NCBI GenBank assembly: GCA_012845835.1
Contig: JABAKD010000030.1
Span: 14,355,076 to 14,419,075, forward strand
DNA length: 64,000 nucleotides
Origin: Undaria pinnatifida
Lineage: Eukaryota; Sar; Phaeophyceae; Laminariales; Alariaceae
Reading direction: 5' to 3'
Translations under genes and position numbers: made by a program
The notes under the pieces: model-generated
Database searches by the model: none
What the model was told of the DNA's origin: nothing
The model's input: only the letters and a program-made list of their open reading frames with translations
Shown: positions 54,301 through 63,895 of the stretch, piece by piece
How the letters are laid out: each line of letters begins with the position of its first letter
Position numbering within the stretch: position 1 is the first letter of the stretch

Positions 54301-56147
54301 CGGCTTTTACTTGCCTTCAGCATTATCCATGTCGCTTTTCCATGCTTCTTTTGTAGGTCTTGTTCTGCATGTTCCTCCAACCTTCCACATTAATCATATA
54401 CCATCGTGTCAAAACTGTTGGTGCTGTACGAACTACAGCAGTATCAGCCACCGGCTTCTGTTTTCAATTGTGTCCCTTCCCTGCGCCGGGAATGTTGCTA
54501 ATTGTTCCTTTTACGTTTTCTCCTCGCCCCACTGTTGGTAAAAATAAAAATCAATATCACAGGCGTATCTCTTGGCATCGTGTCTTACCTCCATCCTTCC
54601 TTTTGTGCTTGCGCACAAGTCTGCGATTGGCGGTCTTTCCCTTGAATTATTAGTATAGTTTCTAGATAATTAGAGCTGCAGCATTGTCTCTTTGGTCCTT
54701 ACGAACACACGGGTCCCAACGTCCCGACGTCCCGACTCCAGACGCCTCGACTGATACAGCAGCATGCTGCCATGTTGCCGTCTGCGATGTGCTCTACTCT
54801 GCTGCACTCTTGCCCATGCTCATGCAAAATGCGGACCAGATAAAATACCAAGAAACGGGCAACGCTGACCGTGCCGTGCTTGCTTGCGGAGAGCAATCAT
54901 TCGATACCACGCAATAGACCTGGTATGATACAATGTGTAACCAGGTATTATAACCACGACCTCGTATTGACCTGGTATTATTGTTGTTCTCACATTAACT
55001 CGCATGATCAAGTCCGTGGTTACACGACAGGCTCCAGTCACTCTGGAGCTGAGGAATACCCCAGGGAAAAACAAACAAACCAAAGGTGGTACACGCATAT
55101 ACCACCGCTGACGCAATTCATGCCTCCACCAGAAACATATAAAAGTGAAATCGGGAGTCAGCCTACGATGTGCCAGGTCCATACTGGTGCATACGGGTCA
55201 CTACTCGCGCCTGGAAAAACCGACTATACCGCTTGCCACCCAAGAAAGACTACCACGTATATATTGCACGTAGTACCTATCACTACGCCATACGCACGGC
55301 AGACGCAAGTCAACTGGAAAAAAGAAGCAGATAAAAGAAAAGAAGAAGAAGGAAAGGGAAGAAAAGACATATTATACCATGTACCAGGTACTATACGTAA
55401 CCATGTACGACTCGGTGGGAGCTAGAGCAGCGGTAGCAGTTGGAGCATGTCTGCAAGTCGGAGGAACAACACGCGTTGCCGACGACGCACAGAATAGACA
55501 GCAGCAGCACGAAGCGATACCCAGACGCAGGCTTGGGTTCAAAAGCGCAGGATGGGGTCGGTTGCCGGTTGCAGGCACGAGGCAGCACCATGGGGCGCAC
55601 CCAAGGACACGGGCACGGCAGAGCATCATACAGAGTCCTGCGTGGGGGCGAGGCAACTGCTTGAGCGCCTCAGCGTCGAACAAACCTGCTGCTGTCGAAC
55701 GTCAAACCGCAGATTGATTTGGTACGTATGTAGTACCTGGTAGTTTCAGACTCGTTTTTCGTGATTAATTCCGCCCGGCATACGACTCAAGCAAACCAAC
55801 AAAATGTACAATCGCCTGCACAACACAATCAATACTTGGAAGGACGAGTCCAGTTCATGGGACCAGCAAACCAGTACCGTGTTCTGCGGCGAAACCTGAG
55901 AGAAAATACGGAAGTCAAAGCTCAATGCAAGCATCGTGGTTATATGCTGCTGTTGCGACTAATATTGCCTATTTCTGCCATTTATAGTGACTGCGCCACA
56001 CCTTTGCAATGCATCGCTGAGGGCGTCGAGCTCTTTCTCCTGCGTCCTTCGCTGCTCGCCAAGGGCTCGCCGCACTGCTTCCTGGACAGCATACTCTACG
56101 CGCTCGTCAACGCTCAGGCGCAACGGAGGTCGTGGTCGTGCTTCCAT
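42013..56147 (-). CDS. large coiled-coil protein of unknown family (seven exons)
   Basis: Minus-strand exons in order: 56147-56002, 49696-49447, 48945-47621, 47280-46596, 45922-45710, 44995-44888, 42366-42013, together 3081 nt and 1026 aa with every phase matching (2,0,2,0,0,0). Residues 12-100 are heptad-like (VQEAVRRALGEQRRTQEKEL, then SLAELAGERDRALRSL), so coiled coil. Residues 133-800 are low-complexity Gly/Ala/Ser with islands of helix and a long poly-Glu run (exon 4). Residues 803-920 are non-repetitive and well formed (GVLDRWINVSKRRILEGWLA, EVRDGLVSVVLPLLLGRRG, VHDIQIRV), suggesting a folded domain. I do not recognise the family; a cytoskeletal, centrosomal or scaffold protein is only a guess. 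Introns hold a LINE fragment, a tandem array and many R1/R2 copies. Confidence 0.65.
43260..44585 (-). pseudogene. decayed non-LTR retrotransposon (LINE) reverse-transcriptase fragment
   Basis: On the minus strand, pieces in several frames appear in the order expected of a LINE ORF2. First RRITPLSTVGKTFCKI (about 44550), then a segment around KAYDAV, then VYVNGMIVEVEAA and the RT active-site box FADDFVGIS (about 44035), then WDAHIANVIGKGKSQVGKMD, and finally KFTWKYKLKNMPEKRL with ADRAVWEKITKGRAG (about 43500). Stops and frameshifts break it, so it is dead. It lies in the last intron of the coiled-coil gene in the same orientation. No endonuclease part or target duplication was found. Confidence 0.75.
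44888..44995 (-). CDS. coiled-coil gene exon 6
   Basis: 36 codons after acceptor ACACAG: VRDGLVSVVLPLLLGRRGVL, then TRERVELVHDIQ. Donor GTTGGT, phase 0. A closer CAG acceptor inside the exon would give only 14 codons; the longer form continues the domain better. Confidence 0.65.
45011..45605 (+). repeat. 19-bp tandem array TACGGTAACGGTAAATGAC
   Basis: About 25-30 units, with a simpler (GGTAAC)n start near 45140-45180. It fills most of the 714-bp intron between exons 5 and 6 of the coiled-coil gene, stopping about 15 bp short of the exon 6 acceptor. Confidence 0.9.
45710..45922 (-). CDS. coiled-coil gene exon 5
   Basis: 71 codons after a pyrimidine tract and CCCAAG acceptor: ELEGLDTYLEHYRGGGGLGS, then GVLDRWINVSKRRILEGWLA and NGCFVPRVQISSLSKE. 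Donor GTGGGA, phase 0. Non-repetitive, so probably a true domain. Confidence 0.65.
46596..47280 (-). CDS. coiled-coil gene exon 4 with poly-Glu
   Basis: The join gives EELLNKLQGLFADQNNDVAR, continuing the helix. Basic and Ser-rich sequence follows, then SSLAINPFSL (contains NPF) and a GAG-encoded Glu run of roughly 35-40 residues (about 46660-46766). It ends RDMRTEWQ before donor GTGCGT, phase 0. Confidence 0.65.
47621..48945 (-). CDS. coiled-coil gene exon 3
   Basis: Acceptor TCCAG, then DRLRMAGDEVATDLFEAEED, followed by Gly/Ala/Ser low complexity. Helical islands are RTSIRLARERVDYLEGLARE and RRAEASLADLRETLGDVLSL, and a CCAERRCVSCEARV patch lies near the end. The strong donor GTAAGG follows EELLN plus AA. 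Read alone, the frame would stop right after the donor, at 47617-47619. Confidence 0.7.
49447..49696 (-). CDS. coiled-coil gene exon 2
   Basis: After acceptor CACAG it completes Arg and reads SLAELAGERDRALRSLAAEE, DLIEECNALLGG, then DRIEQELEQEGEEGEEGG. It ends GGRTW before donor GTGCTC, phase 0. Confidence 0.65.
50105..50490 (+). repeat. R1 repeat in coiled-coil gene intron 1
   Basis: CAGCTGGGAGATCGAGGATT, GCAAGCTGTGTGCGTGGTAC and GTGCACGGAAACCATGAAAC. It has an internal duplication: GGCTGCTGTGGAACGCACCC plus GCTTA occurs twice 43 bp apart (about 50372 and 50420). Confidence 0.65.
50640..51065 (-). repeat. R1/R2 composite, inverted
   Basis: It runs from a short R1 end (AAACCGTCAGATTTGTCCCC, AGTTTCCGCGCACATATCG) through C tracts and CAGAGTAATAAACACCTC to CACCACCCGCACGATCGCC and CTAGCACCACGCG. 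Together this is the same R1-spacer-R2 order as at 4980-5420, inverted. Confidence 0.6.
51225..52090 (-). repeat. R2 plus R1 composites, inverted
   Basis: An R2 copy (51225-51430) is followed by a short R1 end (51530-51625) with C tracts. A complete R1 copy then lies at 51790-52090: TTCGACTTACAGGATACACT, CTGTTGACCCTGATAGCTAC, CACAGCTGGATTGTATTTCC. Confidence 0.65.
53132..53228 (+). repeat. R4 poly(A)-tailed short element
   Basis: AACGGACACACGACGCGTAT, GAAAATACGTGGAAGTGTGG, GAGCTTAAGCTTTAG, CCCCATCCGCCGGAGGATAA and an AAGAAGAAAAAAA tail. Confidence 0.7.
54005..54100 (-). repeat. R6 foldback element, diverged copy
   Basis: The plus strand carries ACGACTGGAAACCCTTTTTG, GGGACAAATACGAC, TTGGGGTCTCTAAAGGGGTC. 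The reverse complement aligns with 16031-16122. Confidence 0.5.
54975..55371 (+). repeat. R3 repeat, full copy with purine tail
   Basis: TTCTCACATTAACTCGCATG, the GGCTCCAGTCACTCTGGAGC hairpin, GACGCAATTCATGCCTCCAC, CGATGTGCCAGGTCCATACT and GACGCAAGTCAACTGGAAAA, then an AAGAAAAGAAGAAGAAGG tail. Confidence 0.7.
56002..56147 (-). CDS. coiled-coil gene exon 1
   Basis: It starts MEARPRPPLRLSVDERVEYA and ends DALSDALQ plus AG before donor GTGTGG. An in-frame TGA lies 6 nt upstream of the ATG, so this is the first in-frame Met unless another exon joins. The 6305-bp intron that follows is justified by phase 2 and by continuity of the heptads across the junction (DALQR-SLAEL). Confidence 0.6.
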
Positions 56148-56365
56148 CCTTCAATGTTGCTGAGATTTCTTGTCACACGGCGGCAAAGGGCATAGCCTTT
56201 GCAGAGGGCGGTCACGCTCCGAGCTCCGAGCTGGAGCTCCGAAAGGAAGGTTTCCATAAGAACTTTTAAGCGTTATGGTTGAGGGCGTATATTGTGGCAC
56301 TTCACGACTTCATCGGGGGTCCAGTTCCCTTTTCCCTTGCAGGCTGATCGATCTCTCGTGGGGCC
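56148..56365. promoter_or_regulatory. bidirectional promoter region
   Basis: Only 218 bp separate the ATG of the minus-strand coiled-coil gene from that of the plus-strand ubiquitin-like gene. No TATA box is apparent for either direction. A GAGCTC-spacer-GAGCTC palindrome lies near 56220-56240. The pyrimidine-rich CCCTTTTCCCTTGCAG at about 56327-56342 looks like a splice acceptor, so the ubiquitin-like gene may have a leader intron. Confidence 0.5.
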
Positions 56366-56626
56366 ATGACCCCCGCGGCGGACGACGATATCGCTGCTGC
56401 GCAGTCCTCGGTACCCCTCCTCTCGAGAAGACGCGGTTCCCTCGCCACCTCCGTCTCGTCGGATAGAAATGACGCCGGAGCTGGAGACATCGAACAGGGA
56501 GCACCGGGCGGGGGGGTAGTAGGAGGAGCCGCAGCAGAGGACTCCATCATCAGTGTCCGGGTCAAAACTGCTGGGGACGGGAGGGAGTACAAGGTGTCGA
56601 GCTCTCTCACGACGACCGTTGCTCAG
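56366..56626 (+). CDS. ubiquitin-like gene exon 1
   Basis: 87 codons, MTPAADDDIAAAQSSVPLLS to SSSLTTTVAQ. A variable Gly/Ala-rich leader precedes the first two strands of the ubiquitin fold. Donor GTAACA, phase 0. Confidence 0.8.
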
Positions 56627-59600
56627 GTAACAAGGGTGTGGTCCATACGACGAAACCCCCCACCGCCACCCCCTTCAAGTCTAGGTGCATAGAAGAATCC
56701 CGAATTTTCCGGGTTTTTCTTCACAAAATCGACCGACCACCTACAAAAAATATATTGAAAAGTCCAATTGGAAAAGTCTTCTCGATTCAGACTCGGGCTC
56801 GGACACGTGTGAGCTTGGGCAATAATATCAACATTACCCGTCGTCAAACTCACCGGCCGAAATCGTTCTGAGGTGCACCCTACGAGCTGTCTTATACGGT
56901 TCTGGCCGTTGTCCTAGCCGTCTTTACCATCACGAACTCGTAACAGGGTGCTGATTCCCTTCCACCACCCTCACCACCACCCCCATCCGAAACGCTCGGC
57001 TCGTCGCTGGAACATGAAGCCGAACAGAAGCGAATGCCGGATGTGAGTTTTGGGAAGGAGCGTGAATGAGTGTGATCCCAGATGTTGAGATAATTGCTCA
57101 GTTTTTTTATTTTTCTCGTGCGAGGCGTACGGCTCCACGCCTGTACATGGTACTAATATCATAACCCACTGCTGTAGTAGGGCCGGCAATTTTTAGCTGC
57201 TTAGAGCGTGAAGTAGAACACGTAAAATGTACGTGCGAGGTACGTGCGAGGTGAGAAGTGCAACTTGCAGCGCCCACACTCGCACCGCCTATGATATGAC
57301 TGCGTGGTCTCCTATTTGAGATGATGATTTATGAAAAGGATAACCAGGTGCGTGTCATGTACCTGGTATGTACACCAGCGAGATGGCCTTTTTTATTTTT
57401 CACGTACTGGCTATATCGGTACCACTATGTTCTTGGAACGGAATTTTGAGAATTTCTTGCCAGACTCGGCGGCAGTATCTCGTACTACAGCAGTACAAAG
57501 CAGAACTGCTGTGATATTATTATAAAAATTAAAATACACTCCAGCTGTGAGATCGAAGATTTCGTCGAAACTCATCTTTGCAAGCTGTGTGTGATACTCC
57601 GATCGCGCGCATTACGAGTTGTGTGTCCTCATTAAGGATATAGGTCGGCGACTCCCCTTACAGCTGTATCATGTAGGCACACCGCCGTGACCGTAGGTGG
57701 AGCAGTGGCTGCTGCTAATGACGCGCGCGAAGAGCGTGAGCACCACGTCACCATGAACAGAACGTGCGCCATCATTTTTTGTTGTTGTAACAATCACTCT
57801 TGCTTTTTAGCTCAACTCGCGAGAGGTTTTGCCCTCAGCGTCCTTTTCACAAGCCGTGCGCGGTCACAGGCGACTTCCCTCCTTTCCCCCGATACATGCC
57901 TTCATGTTTATCGCGCATGCGAAGGACGGGTTCAGCATTCCTACTTTTTAGCTTTTTGTTGATTTTCATCGAATTTTTGCTAACTCAGCGCTCTCGCGCT
58001 TTCCGCTCAACTGTTTACGCAAAAAAACTTTCTATGAGCACGAGTATGCACTCGGGAGGATTCGAACCCGCATTATTGGCTTTAGTAGGGACGATATTCA
58101 CCTACTGTAGTACTCCGCACGGGACACCTACTTTATCATATAATGTGTTTTGATGTCAGCCTGTTGTAAAATCATCGGTACTTAGACGGCACAAGAGAAG
58201 AAGGAAGAGAGAAGACGGCACGTTTCGTAAAAAATAAGAAGCGCAAGTGACCGCTAGTATTTGTGTGATTGCGTGCTTGCCAGTGTTGGCTTTTGACGCG
58301 CCCTTTCCTGCCAGTCTGCCAGTGCTCTCGTGCAGCCGTGACATGACATGATGACGTCCCCCTGTGCGTGGGTGCTTTGTGTCTCTTTTTGTGGTGAAGT
58401 ATGATGAGGTGTTTGGTGTGTATGCCTTTCCCCGCCCTTTCCATTGAGCTACAGATGCAACACGGCACTTACAAGCGTTGGGTCTCTGTGTGGTATAGTA
58501 TGGCATGGTTTGGTGTTTGGTGTCTTATGTTTTCCCCCGCCTTTTCCATTGAGCAACAGATGCAAAACGGCCTTTTTCGAAAATTGTTTTTTTGACCCTG
58601 GCAGCATCCGGGGACGTCCTTCACGAGCATCTGGACATACAAAACACGCGCGCACGCGCGGCCGACATGCGATATCACGCAGGTTGCAAGTTTTGAGCAC
58701 ACATCGATCTTCCAACTAATAATAGTCGAACCCACAGCTGACGTAATTATTACAATTGTTAAAATTTCGCCAGATGTGAGTTCGATCAATTGAGTGGTCG
58801 ATTCTCTAATACGATATGTATGAATAGTACCAGATGTACCGGTATGAAGCATTTTATATAATGCGAAGGAGTTCGGTATTCGTCACCTGGCACGATATTG
58901 TATGTTTCTGGTACGAGTACATACGTATAACACACCATGCGTCCGATTTTATGCGGCGATTTGTCCGTTCCTTGTTTATTGTCGTGTCCACGAAACAGTT
59001 CAAAACGGACGTGTCCCGCGTGATCGGAGCGGAGGGCAAGTACCTACGACTCATCTCCGCCGGTAAGATGCTCAACCCCGACGAGGCCCAGGTCAAGGAC
59101 TTCGGCCTTACGGAGAACTGCTACGTGCATTGCGTCGTCACCGCCGCCCCTCCCCGACTACATCTGCCGTCCCTCACGCCGGCGCAAGCAGAAGAAGAGG
59201 TGGGAATTTCGGAGTTGTCGAGTTATCGAGTTTCTGATTTTTCGAGCTTTGGAGTGTTTAACGTCCTGCCGGCGACGCCATTTGAGCGCACCGACCCCGA
59301 CTTGATGGAAATGATAACGACCTCACATGTATTGTGTGAAGCGTACGATACTGGTGTGAATTTTAAAATAGCACTCGACTCTATCGGTGATATTGGTACG
59401 TATGTATGAGCAGTAATTCTCGAACTTTACGAGCGAAGTAAACGACTCCGTGATGAAAATGAAAACGACTTCACATATGCGTGTCGTCTTCACATCAAAT
59501 CCGTCGTTTCTACGCTAAAACACGACGCTACTAGAATACCCGGTGTCCATCCTGATTCTCCATCTTACGGAGATAACAAGTCTGAGGTTACAGGCGGAAA

Positions 59601-62262
59601 CGATAATCCAAAAAAAATAATGGCAATGAACAGGAACATGTATGATATGATGTGGAATCTATGATTCTGGTGCATGTGATTTGTGAAATTGCGGTCAAAG
59701 CTATCGGTGATATTGGTATGAAGTATTTCTCGGAGTTTATGAGCGATTTAAGCGATGGGGGAATGCCGTAACACCGAAAGTCGCAATTGCGACCGATTGT
59801 ATCGTTCGATCGTTGGTGTTGGAGTGGAGGCGTTTTGCTCATTCGAACCCCGACCCCGTACGGGAAGCGCACCTCGCCCAACCTCAGCACGCAAACCCGA
59901 GTAGCCAACGCAGCAAGTCAATGTTTGATGTTTCCAAATGCAAGCGACTTTTTTTTTTCACGCCGGTTTTCGGCCACTATATGTATGCAGATTCTGCAGT
60001 AGTTACTACTATCCTAAGTGTGATGGTTGAATCAAAAGCACGTCAAAAGGGGTTGACCGTGGTCAGTAATGTGCAACGCTCATTCATGTTGTTTCCTCGT
60101 TTCTTTCGTTTTTCTCTTTCAGACGCAGGAGGGCGAAGACGATGATCCCGCCACCCGGAGGGGCTTCGATGGTTTGAGGAACAACGGCATGACCAGGGGG
60201 GAAGTCACCGCCATCCGAGGATATTTTAGCTCGCAAGTCCGTCAGGTCAGTGCGTCGATCCCCCCGTCCCCCACTCCGTCCGTCCGTCCGTCCTCTGGCA
60301 AGAGGCTGACGTGGTTGACTTGCTACGTCAGGGGTACACGTACACTTTTTTTTTTCTGGGTTGAGTCCTTTATGCCTCGGCCACAACCTTATTTTGTGTC
60401 TTGAGGGCTATATAGGTAAAACAGGTTACCTAGTACAGCCCAACGAAAAATACTGTAAAATGCAGTTGACACCCCGCCGATAATGGGCAGTTTGTGAGTC
60501 TAAATGATTATTATGATTAGTTCAGGGCCACCGTGAGGCAGAAATGTTTGGGCCGAAAAGTACCCAAAAGTACCCAAAAGTACCCCCCCCTACGCTAGCA
60601 CGGCTCTTCGGTAGGATTTCACACCTTGAGGGGGGCGCCACCTGCTCCATGTCATTTGATCATGTTTTGTTTTTGTTGCTGGCATCGTAGGCGTTTCTAT
60701 ACTAGTAATTAGTGTCAGGGGGGGGAGGGGGCACCGAGTTGTTACTTGCGCGCCTCCGACTCCACTCGGTAAGCTGCTACCGCTACGAGTTCTGCCGCCT
60801 CGGCCGAATATGAATATAACCTTAGCACAGCCTCGCCCATGACGTACTAATTAATACGAAGGGGGCACTGAGTTGTTACTTGCGTGCCTCCGTCTCGGCA
60901 TCGCAAGCTGCTACCGCTACGAGTTCTGATGCCTCGCCCAAATATGAATTTAGCGTAAGCTCAAATCTCGTACAGCGTACATGAATCATGCCGACACAAC
61001 CGACAAAGTATCTCCGTGCAAGGACGACGGCATAAGTTACACTTGGGGCATGATTTCGGCTTCAAGTCCGTGCCCTCTCTCCAGCAGCTGGACCACTCTC
61101 TGCTTCCCCTCCCTCCCGTCCCTCTTCCCCGATTGCTTACCGCTGACCGTGCGTTCCTTTCCCCTCTGCTCTTCTATCCCTGCTGCCCCCCTCCTTCCCC
61201 CTCCTTCCCCCGGATCGCGTACCGCTGATCTTGTTTGTACATCTTATTTTCACCGCGATCCCTGCTCTCGTCTGGCCTCCCCTGCCTCCCCCGCTACACC
61301 CCGCTCTGCCTTACTGCTGCAGTACGCGACTACGTTGCCGGCGTCCGAGCGAGAAAACCAAACGGATTGGGATCGCCAGGTCAGGCCCTGTTTGCCGTCT
61401 CTTTCTGTTTACCGGTAAACCTGGTGTGCCGTTTCGGGTGTTGTTGGAGTTCGAGGGGGGAAAGCGACTGTTGTGCCTCGAAATTGGAGTGAACGCAACC
61501 GTCATGTCCTCGATTTGGGAGCGAAAGTGGCTGCTTTGTGTCGAAAGGGATACCTGCTCTGTCTTGCAATGGGAGCAAAAGCGACAGCTGTGGCTCGAAA
61601 GGGGGACGAAAGCGACTTGAAAGATTTGACGGCCGGAAGGGCTTGGACCTCGAGACGGATCGTCTTTGAGGGTTGTGTTATTGTATAATGGTGGCTAGAA
61701 GTTAGTTGTTTTTTTTAGTGTTGCTGCGGGGACGTAGTGCACTGGGTTCATATCCGCTTAATGCTACGTACAGAGACCAACTATTAATAGGCCAACCGCA
61801 CACGACATCACCGGCCCGACGCCTAATATCGACCCCCCCCTCCCCTCTGCTCTCCTGTCCCCCCATCCGCCCTTCCCCCCATTATTTCCCGCTTTGCGCA
61901 TTTTTCATGCTGCCGTTGCGTGGCCACAACAGTTAGAAGTAGAAGAGCTGTGGATGAGAGCACAGCCCCCGACCTCTGAATTCGCGTTGAATGTGAGCAT
62001 GGCGAGGCGGTCCACAGGGCAGGGGGGTTCCCTGACGGGTCTCGATGGCTTCGATGGCGGTGGCTCCTCGGGGGGCACGCGCGATTTCATGTTCGGATTT
62101 GCTATGGGGGCGTTCCTTGGCGTGATTATGCTCTTGTGGATGTGGGAGGCTGCGGTCCCTCGCAAGCAGAAGCTGGGAATATTGGCCGGGGTGACGTTTA
62201 AGCAGACAGCTAACATGGTGCAGGCTGCGGTCAGCAGTCGGGGCTCCAAAGGAGAAGATTGA
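56366..62262 (+). CDS. ubiquitin-like membrane protein, TMUB/Dsc3-like (four exons)
   Basis: Exons 56366-56626, 58999-59199, 60123-60245 and 61933-62262, all phase 0, give 304 aa. Residues 60-138 form a ubiquitin-like domain (IISVRVKTAGDGREYKVSS, then FKTDVSRVIG, LRLISAGKMLNPDEAQ, FGLTENCYVHCVV) split by the first intron. Residues 168-190 (RRGFDGLRNNGMTRGEVTAI) resemble the short motif after the ubiquitin fold in Dsc3-type proteins. Residues 247-266 (FMFGFAMGAFLGVIMLLWMW) are a membrane segment, followed by VPRKQKLGILAGV. In fungi Dsc3 belongs to a Golgi/ER E3 ligase complex; the role here is inferred from that likeness. The family end pattern DFxxGFxxGFFLGVIxLLW is well kept. Confidence 0.85.
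57530..57670 (+). repeat. R1 repeat, truncated, in ubiquitin-like gene intron 1
   Basis: AATACACTCCAGCTGTGAGA, TTTCGTCGAAACTCATCTTT, GCAAGCTGTGTGTGATACTC and AAGGATATAGGTCGGCGACT, then the copy stops. Confidence 0.7.
57830..58080 (-). repeat. tRNA-derived SINE in ubiquitin-like gene intron 1
   Basis: Reverse complement of the SINE body and B box: GCGGTCACAGGCGACTTCCC, GCTAACTCAGCGCTCTCGCG and CACTCGGGAGGATTCGAACC. The A-box end is degraded. Confidence 0.65.
58999..59199 (+). CDS. ubiquitin-like gene exon 2
   Basis: 67 codons after acceptor AAACAG: FKTDVSRVIGAEGKYLRL to LTPAQAEEE. It contains the rest of the fold. Donor GTGGGA, phase 0. Confidence 0.85.
59375..59760 (+). repeat. diverged direct repeat in ubiquitin-like gene intron 2
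   Basis: CTATCGGTGATATTGGTA occurs at about 59382 and 59701. Similar flanks (TTCTCGAACTTTACGAGCGA versus TTCTCGGAGTTTATGAGCGA) give an 80-bp unit at a 320-bp period. Confidence 0.65.
60123..60245 (+). CDS. ubiquitin-like gene exon 3
   Basis: 41 codons after a clear T-rich tract and CAG: TQEGEDDDPATRRGFDGLRN to YFSSQVRQ. Donor GTCAGT, phase 0. Confidence 0.85.
60727..60960 (+). repeat. 134-bp tandem duplication in ubiquitin-like gene intron 3
   Basis: GGGGGCACYGAGTTGTTACT, TGCGYGCCTCCG and AAGCTGCTACCGCTACGAGT occur at 60727 and 60861. The left unit also has a CCGAGT/ACTCGG inverted pair. Confidence 0.75.
61445..61625 (+). repeat. degenerate 50-60-bp minisatellite in ubiquitin-like gene intron 3
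   Basis: Words GGGAGCAAAAGCGAC, AGCTGTGGCTCGAAAGG, GGAGCGAAAGTGGCTGC and TGTGTCGAAAGGGAT alternate, about three to four units. It lies about 300 bp before exon 4. Confidence 0.55.
61933..62262 (+). CDS. ubiquitin-like gene exon 4 (terminal)
   Basis: 109 codons and TGA after acceptor CAACAG: LEVEELWMRAQPPTSEFALN, a Gly-rich linker, the membrane segment and SSRGSKGED at the end. Confidence 0.85.
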   Translation, partial: LEVEELWMRAQPPTSEFALNVSMARRSTGQGGSLTGLDGFDGGGSSGGTRDFMFGFAMGAFLGVIMLLWMWEAAVPRKQKLGILAGVTFKQTANMVQAAVSSRGSKGED

Positions 62263-63890
62263 TTGCTTCATCGGAGGTTTGCTCTTGAATTGTCGAGCGG
62301 GGGGGGGGGCTGGTTGTGGAGCGCGGCACTGTTTATGGGCTCTCGTGGCTGAGGTGCGGGCCTCGTTTGTTCCTTAGGGAAAACAACATATTGATGTTGA
62401 AAACGTGTATGAGTGGTTGCGTTTTTTTCGATGTGTCTAAGGTGTTGTCTGCCTCGTGTTGAGGTTGTGGAGTAGGTGCGTTGTCGTGCGCTCTTTTCTA
62501 GGAGCTAAGGACGAGGGTTGTGGGCTCGCTCATGGTTCAGTTTTGCCGTACAGCAATCGTGGTGGAACCCCCCCCCCCCCCCCCGCCCATCCTTCATCGA
62601 GTTGTGTTTGAATTTTGCGCGGCGTGGTGCAAACGTGCAGATTTAGCCATTCGTCGTCGCATAGCCTCTATTAGTAAATTGCTGGCTTTGCAGCCTCTAT
62701 TTGTATATAGTTGGCTTCTCGAAGTGCCTCCCTGGTCTTTGCTTGGTTTTTATTGCTCGAGTGAGCTCTATCAATGGTTTTCCACCGGGAATGTGACGAA
62801 CTCAAGGGACCGCAAAGGCGCTAACATAGGGGGTGGAGGGGGCAAGAAGGAAGGGAGGAAGAGTCAGGCCTTTTTGTACGGCCTGCGCACGCTTGTGTCT
62901 TGTACGTAAATAGCGGGTAGACGGAAGGGGGTGTATTATACATGCAGTATGTTTGGTGTTTGCGTCGCTTTCTCACCCCCCCCCCCCCCCCCCATTCCTG
63001 CGGCTCTAGACGATGACCTGTCCCAGAGGATGGATGGGCTCTTTGTTGTGTCGTTCACTTTTCGCGGGGAAAAAACAAGAATCATGAGGCGCAAACGACG
63101 ACGCGCCAAGACTTTACTAGCTTTGGCGCACAGGAGTGCCGTCGTTGCTGCGCTCTTTCCCACCCCCGGCGTGCTCCGAGGCATGGGGTTCCATGTTGTT
63201 TTTTGCCCGTATTATATTATTCTTCTGATTTTCGTCAGTCTTATTATGCTCGAGCTTCAGCTGGTGTTTTGATTTAGCCACACACCGGCAGAAATAGCCG
63301 TGGGGGGGGTAGAAGGAGCGGGTGGACATCTTCCCTCTTTTTTGAAGATGACCAAATATATCGTTGCCGCCATGCGTGGCACTCGGACGGCCTCTGTGGC
63401 CATGGTGGCACGAGGCCAACGAAGGCAGCAGGCGGGAAGGGTATGGGAGCAGTGCCTTCAGCAGGATGTGTGGCCTGTTTTGTCACGATGCACTAATGTT
63501 TTGGTTGGGTGGGTGGGTGGGCGGTTGGTTGGCTGAGCGATTGATAGCTTGGTAAGTTGGTTAGTTGGTTGACGTGAAGGCCGTTGAACGGAAAGGAGAA
63601 CCTGCGGCCGAGAAGGCGCACGGATTGTACGGAGTGCTAAAAACCCGAAAGAACGCTCGGGGAAGGCTGGGCGGTAATCGCCGTTTCCCGAACTGTGAAC
63701 TGTGGGCACGTGCGATTTAGAGGTTCGCATAATTTATTTATTTTCAAAACTTGAGGCGGTTGCTGGAGGTCTGCAGACTCGCACGGAATGTTCGTATGCG
63801 GGTACCGGAGTTTCTTCGTGATGGAGGGAAGGGGAAGCATGAATAATGGCGCTTCATTCCGGTGGTGCTGCCTCTGACTACATCTGTCGA
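62263..63890. other. 3' flank of the ubiquitin-like gene, no firm gene
   Basis: It holds C tracts at 62569-62584 and 62976-62992. An Arg-rich start-like frame at 63349 (MTKYIVAAMRGTRTASVAMV) is followed by a GTATGG donor-like site. It resembles a mitochondrial presequence exon, but nothing downstream in the window confirms it. Confidence 0.3.
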
Positions 63891-63895
63891 GGGTA

